A DNA stretch of 57,175 nucleotides from Lachnoclostridium sp. GTDB taxonomy: Bacteria > Bacteroidota > Bacteroidia > Bacteroidales > Muribaculaceae. This document shows, one piece after another, positions 34,353 through 41,655 of this stretch. Every line of letters begins with the position of its first letter. Position 1 is the first letter of the stretch. The stretch covers positions 1 to 57,175 of the forward strand of contig JAMPAP010000001.1 of the NCBI GenBank assembly GCA_023667185.1, written 5' to 3'. The notes below the pieces were generated by a model, which made no database searches, had not been told where the DNA came from, and saw only the letters and a list, made by a program, of their open reading frames with translations. A program made the translations under genes and the position numbers.

Positions 34353-36179
34353 TTACATTTGAGAGAGTTTATCGTATAAATGCTGAAGGATGGCTCGCGA
34401 GGCCTTGCTGACGGCCACACTGTCAGGCCCATAGCTAAGGATATCGGCATCGGCATCGCAGTTAAACACCGCCGCATCGCTTCCGGTGACCACTCCGGCT
34501 ATTGACCGCTCTGTGAACACTCCGTAGCGGGGAGAGTTCCCATCAAGCATATTTTTTGAAAATGGGAATACATCGGCTTCAATATCAAGAGCTTCAAGTA
34601 TTGTGGCAGCGATATCGTTCTGCGATCCTGCGCGCGACACTCGCAGCGGCCCGGTGGCAAGTGCACCTCCCGTTATGACCATCGGCACATGATGGCGCTC
34701 GAGCGGGTTTTCAAGATTCTGAGGATACACGCCATAATGGTCAGGGACTATAACTACAAGTGTCTGCGCCCAGCGTGGCAGGTGTGCAAGTGAGTCGACA
34801 AAAGCACCAAGGCAGCTGTCAGTATACGCGAAGGCATTCTTGCGCGGAGAGTCGGCAAACTGTGGATTGGAATACGGAACCTCAAACGGCTCATGGCTAC
34901 TCGACGTCTGTATTACATCGAGCCGGGGCTGATCCCCGGTATATCTGCTTATGTCGCTCAGCGCACGGTTCATCACCAGATGGTCATGAGCTCCCCACTT
35001 ACTGCTTCGCTCAGCAGCAGAGAAATCCTTATCACATATTATATTTTCAAATCCCTGGCTCACAAGATAGGCCTTCATATTGGTGAAATTGATATCACCA
35101 CCATAATAATAGCTCAAGTCCCAGCCGTTATGCTTCAGCTCGCGCGGCCATGAAGGAGTTCGCTCTATTTTATCAACATTTTTCATCAGCGACGTCGACG
35201 GTAATCCGGGGAAACCGCTCATTATCGAGGGCAGAGCACGGTCAGTGCGGAAGCTGCAGGCATAGAAGTTGTCAAAATACAATCCCGTTGCAGCTATCGA
35301 GTCGAGCTTTACCGCTATTGCCTCACCTCCGACTGAAGGCATCAGATGACTTGAAAAACTTTCGAGTATTATCAGCACTATATCAGGCCGCTTGTTCTCG
35401 GTCAGCACAATCGCACTATCTGTCGGCTCAATGGCTATTTTATTAAGCTGATTTATAGCTTCATCAGCCTCCTCTGCGCTCATAAATCTATATTGCTCAT
35501 CCCATCGTCCCTGATGCGAGGCCGAATATATAAGCGAGAACAGAGGGTTCATAGCCGCATGATTGAAATGCTGGTTCTGACTATAATATACGCGTGATAG
35601 ATTCATAGTGGAGACGGTCACTCCTCCGCGAATGGAAAGAAACAGCAATCCAGCAATAACTACCATTGTGGCAGTTCGTTTCCAACCGCCACCCGTAGTG
35701 ACGTCAATTTTCCCGGCTGTATATCGAAGCAATAGATAGACAGCCACGCCCAGGACTATAGTTGCAAGCACGCCCAGAATAATCTCACCTGTCGACGCAC
35801 TGGCCATTGCCGCATCAGGAGAAGTCATGAAATAAAACACCGGAGTCATGTCAAGACGGAACCCCCAGTAGCCATACAGTATCAGATCGGCGACAGTAGT
35901 GGTAGCTATTATTACCGATGAAAAAGCATAGTACACCCTTTCGGCAATAATCATTCCGCGGTTCCACCACCATTGGCCGGCAACGGTAAGCAAAAATGGA
36001 ACTACAGTCATGTAGGCTGCCATTGACATATCCATCGAAAAGCCATGAGACAATATGTCGAGGATATCGCCCATCGATGCTTTTCCCGGATAAAACATCA
36101 GGAACAAGGGTTTCTGAAACACGAAAATGACGAGAAACGCCAGATATGTCACAACCAGCTTAAGCACTATCTTTTTCAT
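34353..36179 (-). CDS. LTA synthase-like sulfatase-fold transferase
   Basis: A 608-aa membrane protein with about five N-terminal helices (about 10-185) and an extracytoplasmic sulfatase-fold domain. LESFSSH holds the metal-binding Glu (near 273) and CSFRTDRALPS holds the Thr nucleophile (near 312). WGAHDHLV and VPDHYGVYP supply His/Asp ligands. Unlike its divergent paralogue at 31848, it keeps the canonical Thr. Transfer of a phosphoalcohol to a glycan or lipid is the likely reaction. The adjacent PAP2 enzyme could process the lipid by-product. Confidence 0.88.
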   Translation of the reverse strand: MKKIVLKLVVTYLAFLVIFVFQKPLFLMFYPGKASMGDILDILSHGFSMDMSMAAYMTVVPFLLTVAGQWWWNRGMIIAERVYYAFSSVIIATTTVADLILYGYWGFRLDMTPVFYFMTSPDAAMASASTGEIILGVLATIVLGVAVYLLLRYTAGKIDVTTGGGWKRTATMVVIAGLLFLSIRGGVTVSTMNLSRVYYSQNQHFNHAAMNPLFSLIYSASHQGRWDEQYRFMSAEEADEAINQLNKIAIEPTDSAIVLTENKRPDIVLIILESFSSHLMPSVGGEAIAVKLDSIAATGLYFDNFYACSFRTDRALPSIMSGFPGLPSTSLMKNVDKIERTPSWPRELKHNGWDLSYYYGGDINFTNMKAYLVSQGFENIICDKDFSAAERSSKWGAHDHLVMNRALSDISRYTGDQPRLDVIQTSSSHEPFEVPYSNPQFADSPRKNAFAYTDSCLGAFVDSLAHLPRWAQTLVVIVPDHYGVYPQNLENPLERHHVPMVITGGALATGPLRVSRAGSQNDIAATILEALDIEADVFPFSKNMLDGNSPRYGVFTERSIAGVVTGSDAAVFNCDADADILSYGPDSVAVSKASRAILQHLYDKLSQM

Positions 36180-36249
36180 TCTCCTGCTAATGCCTCATAG
36201 AAAAAAGTCGGGCGGTACAGCCGTCCGACTATTTCCTGTTATACATTCA

Positions 36250-36819
36250 TTATTGCTTGATTTCATAATAAGGTATATCCACCAGCTTGATATCAAATAT
36301 CAGAGTGGAGAATGGCGGAATTGCTCCCGAAGCTGATGCCCCGTAACCGCTGTTATACGGAATAAGCACCCTGACAGAGTCACCTACATTCATATCAAGC
36401 AGAGCCGCCCACCATCCTTGAATTGTAGACTTGATCTGTGTTCGGAATATCGAGTCGCCCCAGGTCGTCTGCAGATACGATGAGTCAAAGGCCTGACCGG
36501 TATAAAGCGTTCCGCGATATTTCACATCCACGGTAGATGTCAGAAGCGGTTTCAGGTTACCCGCCGTTTTAGAGCGATCATTGAAGTAATGTATCAGTAT
36601 CTCTGTACCGGGATTCCACACCGGAGTAAGGGTTTGATAGAGCGGATTGCCATCTTCATCAACGCTGAACTTCTGTTTCTCAAAGTATTCAGTGTTAGCT
36701 TCGCGCCAATCCTCATATTTCTCCCATGTATTCTTGTCGTCGTCACTGCACGAGGATAGAAACCATGCCATCGACATGATTACCATCGGCAATACCAAGT
36801 AATTTTTTAGTTTAGTCAT
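36250..36819 (-). CDS. FKBP-type peptidyl-prolyl isomerase lipoprotein
   Basis: A 189-aa lipoprotein (signal ending FLSSC, Cys near 24) with a C-terminal FKBP domain. Visible signatures are VDVKYRGTLYTGQAFDSSY, a GWWAALLDMNVGDSVRVLIPYNSGYG stretch (given in parts: GWWAALLDMNVG then VRVLIPYNSGYG) and IPPFSTLIFDIKLVDI. It should catalyse proline isomerisation during folding of exported proteins. A GTG five codons upstream is an alternative start; the ATG at 36819 gives a cleaner signal peptide. It follows the LemA gene on the same strand. Confidence 0.92.
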   Translation of the reverse strand: MTKLKNYLVLPMVIMSMAWFLSSCSDDDKNTWEKYEDWREANTEYFEKQKFSVDEDGNPLYQTLTPVWNPGTEILIHYFNDRSKTAGNLKPLLTSTVDVKYRGTLYTGQAFDSSYLQTTWGDSIFRTQIKSTIQGWWAALLDMNVGDSVRVLIPYNSGYGASASGAIPPFSTLIFDIKLVDIPYYEIKQ

Positions 36820-36836
36820 ACCTTGATGTATCACAA

Positions 36837-37415
36837 TCAGAATTTAACCTCCGGCGCTCTTTGGGCAGAATCATCAGCTTTAAACTGAGGCTCGTCCTTG
36901 AAGCCAAACCAGCCGGCGTAAATCACAGTCGGGAACTTCTTTATAGATGTATTATAAGTTTTTACAGCCTCGGTGTAACGTGTGCGGGCAGTTGAAATTC
37001 GATTTTCAGTACCCTCGAGCTGCACCTGAAGGTCGCGGAAGTTTTCGTTAGCCTTAAGATCAGGATAAGCCTCCGAGACAGCGAGCAGCGACTTCAGAGC
37101 TCCGGTAAGATTATTCTGCGCCTGCTGAAACTTATCAAGAGTCTCCTCATTGAGCTCGTCAGCATTAATATTGATTGAAGTGGCGGCAGCACGCGCTTCG
37201 GTCACTTTTTCAAAGGTCTCACTCTCGTGAGTGGCATAACCTTTTACAGTGTTGACAAGATTAGGTATCAGATCAGCACGACGCTGATACTGGTTCTGCA
37301 CTTCAGCCCATGCCTGCTCCACACCTTGCTTTTCTTCTACAAGGCTGTTATAATTACATGATGTCAGCATCGGCACTAAAGCTGCCAAAATGATAAGGAG
37401 ACGGAAAAGTTTCAT
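36837..37415 (-). CDS. LemA-family lipoprotein
   Basis: A 192-aa protein of the LemA family with a lipoprotein signal (MLTSC, Cys near 20). It has the helical core typical of the family: YNSLVEEKQGVEQAWAEV, RRADLIPNLVNTVKGYA, and AVKTYNTSIKKFPTVIYA near the C-terminus. The biochemical role is unknown; family members are envelope proteins. It lies downstream of glyS and 17 bp ahead of the FKBP gene. Confidence 0.92.
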   Translation of the reverse strand: MKLFRLLIILAALVPMLTSCNYNSLVEEKQGVEQAWAEVQNQYQRRADLIPNLVNTVKGYATHESETFEKVTEARAAATSININADELNEETLDKFQQAQNNLTGALKSLLAVSEAYPDLKANENFRDLQVQLEGTENRISTARTRYTEAVKTYNTSIKKFPTVIYAGWFGFKDEPQFKADDSAQRAPEVKF

Positions 37416-37486
37416 AATCAGTAAGTTTTAGTTATTAACGATTTACACATAATATTTAATAACGTATAAACCGTTAATTTCGTTCG

Positions 37487-39031
37487 TTAACCGAGTTTAC
37501 GGAGCAAGGATGTGAGACTTACAGTATCGTGGATGATCTTGTGAAGGTCTTCCACTTTCACACGTTGCTGCTCCATGGAGTCACGCTCGCGAAGAGTTAC
37601 AGTATTATCCTCAAGTGTCTGATGGTCAACAGTGATACAATAAGGAGTACCTATGGCGTCCTGTCGACGGTAACGCTTGCCTATAGAGTCTTTTTCTTCG
37701 TAGTGGGTTGAGAAGTCAAATTTCAGATCGTTGACTATCTCGCGTGCTTTCTCGGGCAGACCATCCTTGCGTACAAGGGGCATAACAGCGCATTTCACGG
37801 GCGCAAGGGGTGCGGGCAGGTGAAGCACCACGCGCTTATCGCCATTGCCGAGATCCTGCTCCTCGTATGACGAGCAAAGCACCGAAAGGAACATACGGTC
37901 AACACCTATTGAAGTCTCGATAACGTAAGGTGTATAGCTTTCGTTTAACTCCGGATCGAAATATTGGATCTTCTTGCCGGAGAATTTCTCATGCTGCGAA
38001 AGGTCAAAGTTAGTACGGGAATGTATACCCTCCACTTCCTTGAAGCCGAATGGCATCTCAAATTCGATATCCGTAGCGGCATTGGCATAGTGAGCAAGCT
38101 TGTCGTGGTCATGGAAACGATATTTCTCATCGCCAAGACCAAGTGCTTTGTGCCAGCGCAGACGAGTCTCTTTCCACTTCTGAAAATACTCGAGCTCTTG
38201 ACCCGGACGCACAAAAAATTGCATCTCCATCTGCTCAAACTCGCGCATACGGAATATAAACTGGCGAGCAACAATCTCATTGCGGAATGCCTTACCTATC
38301 TGAGCGATACCGAAGGGAATACGCATGCGGCCTGTCTTCTGCACATTAAGATAGTTGACAAATATACCCTGAGCTGTCTCAGGACGGAGATATACCGTCA
38401 TCGCACCATCAGCTGTAGAGCCCATCTCTGTCTTGAACATAAGGTTAAATTGACGTACCTCAGTCCAGTTTTTGGTACCGGAAATCGGGCAAACGATCTC
38501 TTCGTCAATGATTATCTGACGGAGCTCATTGAGGTCATTGGCATTTAGAGCATCAGAAAACCTCTGATGCACGGCATCACGCTTGGCCGCAATCTCGAGA
38601 ACACGAGGATTTGTCGAAAGGAACATCGCCTCATCAAAATTGTCACCGAAACGCTTACGGGCTTTCGCAACCTCCTTAGCAATCTTCTCGTCAAATTTTG
38701 CAAGATGATCCTCGATAAGCACGTCAGCACGATAACGCTTCTTGCTGTCACGATTATCAATCAAGGGATCGTTGAATGCATCCACGTGGCCTGAAGCCTT
38801 CCAGATGGTAGGATGCATGAAAATCGCAGAATCAATACCTACGATATTCTCATGCAGCAGCGTCATAGCGTCCCACCAGTAACGCTTGATATTATTTTTG
38901 AGCTCCACTCCATTCTGACCATAGTCATACACGGCTGAGAGCCCATCGTAAATTTCACTTGACTGAAACACGAAGCCATACTCCTTTGCATGGCTTACTA
39001 TTTTCTTGAATACTTCGTCCTGAGTTGCCAT
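37487..39031 (-). CDS. glyS: Glycyl-tRNA synthetase (dimeric type)
   Basis: A 514-aa class II synthetase of the alpha2 type, distinct from the two-subunit enzyme of many proteobacteria. It shows CPISGTKNWTEVRQFNLMF, TVYLRPETAQGIFVNY, motif 2 around FRNEIVARQFIFRMREFEQME, and ETSIGVDRMFLSVL near motif 3. A C-terminal anticodon-binding domain completes it. It is the first gene of a minus-strand run with LemA, FKBP and the LTA-synthase-like genes. A promoter is present upstream. Confidence 0.96.
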   Translation of the reverse strand: MATQDEVFKKIVSHAKEYGFVFQSSEIYDGLSAVYDYGQNGVELKNNIKRYWWDAMTLLHENIVGIDSAIFMHPTIWKASGHVDAFNDPLIDNRDSKKRYRADVLIEDHLAKFDEKIAKEVAKARKRFGDNFDEAMFLSTNPRVLEIAAKRDAVHQRFSDALNANDLNELRQIIIDEEIVCPISGTKNWTEVRQFNLMFKTEMGSTADGAMTVYLRPETAQGIFVNYLNVQKTGRMRIPFGIAQIGKAFRNEIVARQFIFRMREFEQMEMQFFVRPGQELEYFQKWKETRLRWHKALGLGDEKYRFHDHDKLAHYANAATDIEFEMPFGFKEVEGIHSRTNFDLSQHEKFSGKKIQYFDPELNESYTPYVIETSIGVDRMFLSVLCSSYEEQDLGNGDKRVVLHLPAPLAPVKCAVMPLVRKDGLPEKAREIVNDLKFDFSTHYEEKDSIGKRYRRQDAIGTPYCITVDHQTLEDNTVTLRERDSMEQQRVKVEDLHKIIHDTVSLTSLLRKLG

Positions 39032-39062
39032 ATTTGTGTCACTTAATTTTCAAATCAGATGG

Positions 39063-39094
39063 CAAAAGTAATAATTTTATTCAATTTCCACAAG
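39063..39094 (-). promoter_or_regulatory. Promoter for glyS
   Basis: On the minus strand CTTG (39091-39094) and TACTTTTG (39063-39070) are separated by 20 bp: an exact -7 box and a three-of-four -33 box. A leader of about 28 nt is expected. Confidence 0.6.
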
Positions 39095-39182
39095 TCACCA
39101 CCCGCAAAAGATTCATAAAAGATTAACACTGGTTCCTTTCGAGCTTTTATCTTGTAATTTTTTTTGAGAGGGAATTTTGTCG

Positions 39183-39190
39183 TAACTTTG
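39183..39190 (+). promoter_or_regulatory. -7 box for the metal receptor gene
   Basis: TAACTTTG is an exact -7 match ending 4 bp before the ATG at 39195. A TTTG lies only 16 bp upstream (39163-39166), while at the usual 20-bp spacing there is TTTT. Translation may start at the very 5' end of the mRNA, or at the internal ATG at 39207. Confidence 0.5.
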
Positions 39191-39194
39191 CAGT

Positions 39195-41228
39195 ATGATT
39201 TGCAAAATGAAGACTATATTATGCAGCCTGAGCCTTTTGGCTGCATCTTTTGACATATATTCTCAGGGCTACGAAGAGCCTGATACCACTTTTATGCTTG
39301 ACGAAGTGGTAGCCAAGGCACCGGCCGGTTATCGCAAGCTACGCAGCGTAGCTAACACCGAGCTAATTACCGCTCAGGAGCTTACACGCGCTGCCTGCTG
39401 TAATCTTGGCGAGAGTTTTACTACAAACCCTTCGGTTGACGTCAACTATTCTGATGCAGCTACGGGAGCTCGCCAGATACGTCTGCTCGGACTCGCCGGG
39501 ACTTACGTGCAGATGCTTAACGAGAACATTCCGGCAATGCGGGGTGCAGCCGCGCCTTACGGACTTAGCTATATTCCAGGAACATGGATTCAGTCAATGC
39601 AGGTATCCAAGGGCGCTGCTTCGGTGAAAAATGGCTACGAATCTATTACCGGACAGATTAACATTGAGTTGAAGAAACCCCAAGTAGATCCCTCACTCTC
39701 CGTCAATATGTACTACGATTCTGAAAACAAGCTTGAGGCTAACGTAGGTGGCAATCTCCACCTTGGCAAGAAATGGAGCGCCGGCCTGCTGACCCATTTC
39801 GAGCAGAAATTCACTACTCATGATGGCGACGACGACGGCTTCATAGATATGCCTAAGGTACGACAGATCAACCTGATGCCTCGCGTTGCATACCTCGGCT
39901 CAAGCTATGTGTTTCAAGCAGCGCTCAAGGTGCTTGACGAGCGCAGAGAGAGCGGTCAGGATTCCCATCATTTCCATCCCGCTGATGGTATGCCACGCTA
40001 TACAATCGACATCAAAACCACCCGCCTTGAGGCCTTTACAAAAAATGCTTTTATTTTTGACCGCGAAAACGATGGTAATATAGCCCTCATAGTATCAGGA
40101 TCTTATCATGACAGTAACTCTGATTACGGCATGAGATTATGCGATATTCTGGAGCGCACACTCTACTCTCAGCTGATGTTTGAGCGAAAATGGAATGAGA
40201 TCCATGCCATTAGCGTCGGAGCTACTTTCAACTATGATAATTACCATTACCGCCTGCTGCTCAATCCCGACGATGACCCTACAGCGATACGCCCTCATGA
40301 GCATGAGGCAGTAACCGGGGGATATGCACAATATACGCTGAACCTTGACGAGAAATTGATAGCCATGGGTGGCGTCAGATATGACTTCAGCTCACACTAC
40401 GGCTCGATGTTCACCCCGAGAGTTCATCTGCGATACAATCCATCGGAGGTGGTCTCGCTCCACGCTTCGGCCGGACGAGGCTATCATTCGCCACGTCCGT
40501 ATGCCGAGTATTCTTATCTTTTGGCATCTTCCCGCCGGTTTGACATCGTAGGCAAGCTGCGTCAGGAGTCGGCATGGAATATGGGTGGCGGCACTACGCT
40601 GAGTTTCCACCCGTTTGACCGCGCTCTCACCTTCTCGGCTGAGTATTACTTCACTGATTTCACTAAACAGACGATGGTTGACCTCGATGCCGATCCCCAT
40701 GCTGCACTTATATTCAGCTCGGCCAACCGTTTCTACAGCCACTCCTTGCAACTTGAGGTAAACTGGGAGGCATTTGACGACTTCAATTTCTCGGCGGCTT
40801 GGCGCTTGAATGATGTTAAAGTTGACTATGGCCGCGGCCTTCAGCAGAAGCCACTGATATCGCGCAACAAGGCTCTCTTTACTCTTAATTATGCCCCTAA
40901 TATGGGTATATGGCAGTTTGACATATCGTGTGCCATTAACGGAAGCGGCGTGATGCCTACGCCATACGTGTTTTCATCGACAGGTCAGGAGTCATGGAGC
41001 CGGAAGTTCAAGGCCTACCCTACACTCAATGCCCACATCACTCGCAACTTCCGCCACTGGAGCATATATATAGGTGGTGAAAACCTCACCGGCTACCGCC
41101 AGAAAAGCCCTATCATAGGCGCATCTGACCCTTGGGGCAAGAATTTTGATGCAACAATGATATATGGACCGCTTCACGGTGCAATGTTTTACGCCGGTTT
41201 CCGTTATAATATTACAAAGTATCTATAA
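39195..41228 (+). CDS. TonB-dependent outer-membrane receptor, metal-linked
   Basis: A 677-aa receptor with a signal peptide (about 1-23), a plug domain (about 50-160, with RQIRLLGLAGTYVQML and VSKGAASVKNGYESITGQIN) and a beta barrel ending in an aromatic-rich strand (FYAGFRYNITKYL). It lacks the N-terminal CarboxypepD-like domain of SusC proteins and is short, like siderophore, cobalamin or copper receptors. Histidine-rich loops (SHHFHPADG, HEHEA) and the following Cys-rich metal-binding protein suggest copper or a similar cation or its complex. A second ATG at 39207 also suits the signal peptide. Confidence 0.88.
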   Translation: MICKMKTILCSLSLLAASFDIYSQGYEEPDTTFMLDEVVAKAPAGYRKLRSVANTELITAQELTRAACCNLGESFTTNPSVDVNYSDAATGARQIRLLGLAGTYVQMLNENIPAMRGAAAPYGLSYIPGTWIQSMQVSKGAASVKNGYESITGQINIELKKPQVDPSLSVNMYYDSENKLEANVGGNLHLGKKWSAGLLTHFEQKFTTHDGDDDGFIDMPKVRQINLMPRVAYLGSSYVFQAALKVLDERRESGQDSHHFHPADGMPRYTIDIKTTRLEAFTKNAFIFDRENDGNIALIVSGSYHDSNSDYGMRLCDILERTLYSQLMFERKWNEIHAISVGATFNYDNYHYRLLLNPDDDPTAIRPHEHEAVTGGYAQYTLNLDEKLIAMGGVRYDFSSHYGSMFTPRVHLRYNPSEVVSLHASAGRGYHSPRPYAEYSYLLASSRRFDIVGKLRQESAWNMGGGTTLSFHPFDRALTFSAEYYFTDFTKQTMVDLDADPHAALIFSSANRFYSHSLQLEVNWEAFDDFNFSAAWRLNDVKVDYGRGLQQKPLISRNKALFTLNYAPNMGIWQFDISCAINGSGVMPTPYVFSSTGQESWSRKFKAYPTLNAHITRNFRHWSIYIGGENLTGYRQKSPIIGASDPWGKNFDATMIYGPLHGAMFYAGFRYNITKYL

Positions 41229-41241
41229 TTTAGTATTTCAC

Positions 41242-41652
41242 ATGAAACAGTTTTTTACAATCTCACTCATCGCATTGCTATTCGTTGCATTCAATCCTTT
41301 TGCCGCATCGGCCAAGGAAACAGTAAAAAACGATACAGTGTCATTTACACTCACCCCTCCCCCTACCTGCCAGAATTGCATCAATAAAATCAAAGGTAAT
41401 CTGCGCTTTGAAAAGGGCGTAAAAGATATTGATGTAAATCTTGATACTAAGAGTGTAAGCATCGTATATTCGCCTAAATCCACTGATTCTGAGAAGCTTA
41501 CCAAAGCACTCGGCAAGATCGGCTATACCGCAGCTCCTTATAGCGCCAAAGCTGCCTGCAAAAAGGCTGACGCAGGCTGCTCCGCATGCCCCGGCAAAGC
41601 TGAAAAAGCTTGTCAGGGAGCCTCAAAATCCTGCTGCAAGGACAAAAAGTAA
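41242..41652 (+). CDS. Exported heavy-metal-associated (HMA) protein
   Basis: A 136-aa protein with a signal peptide (about 1-24), an HMA ferredoxin-like domain with metal-binding Cys-x-x-Cys (PPTCQNCINKI, Cys near 43 and 46), and a Lys-rich C-terminal tail with six cysteines (last 33 residues). The HMA fold carries Cu(I), Zn or Hg in related chaperones. It starts 13 bp after the receptor stop codon, so the two probably work together, perhaps in periplasmic copper capture. The ATG at 41242 was selected because it gives a clean signal sequence. Confidence 0.87.
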   Translation: MKQFFTISLIALLFVAFNPFAASAKETVKNDTVSFTLTPPPTCQNCINKIKGNLRFEKGVKDIDVNLDTKSVSIVYSPKSTDSEKLTKALGKIGYTAAPYSAKAACKKADAGCSACPGKAEKACQGASKSCCKDKK

Positions 41653-41655
41653 TCT

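Noticed and set aside
33635-34477. PAP2 phosphatase read with 42 extra N-terminal residues
   Set aside because: The extension overlaps the upstream sulfatase-fold gene and looks like out-of-frame sequence; MIDYLINLDSEALLWLN is the normal start.
31848-36179. Arylsulfatases for glycan degradation
   Set aside because: No Cys/Ser-x-Pro-x-Arg formylglycine motif is present and both have N-terminal multi-helix membrane anchors, which fit the LtaS-type transferases.
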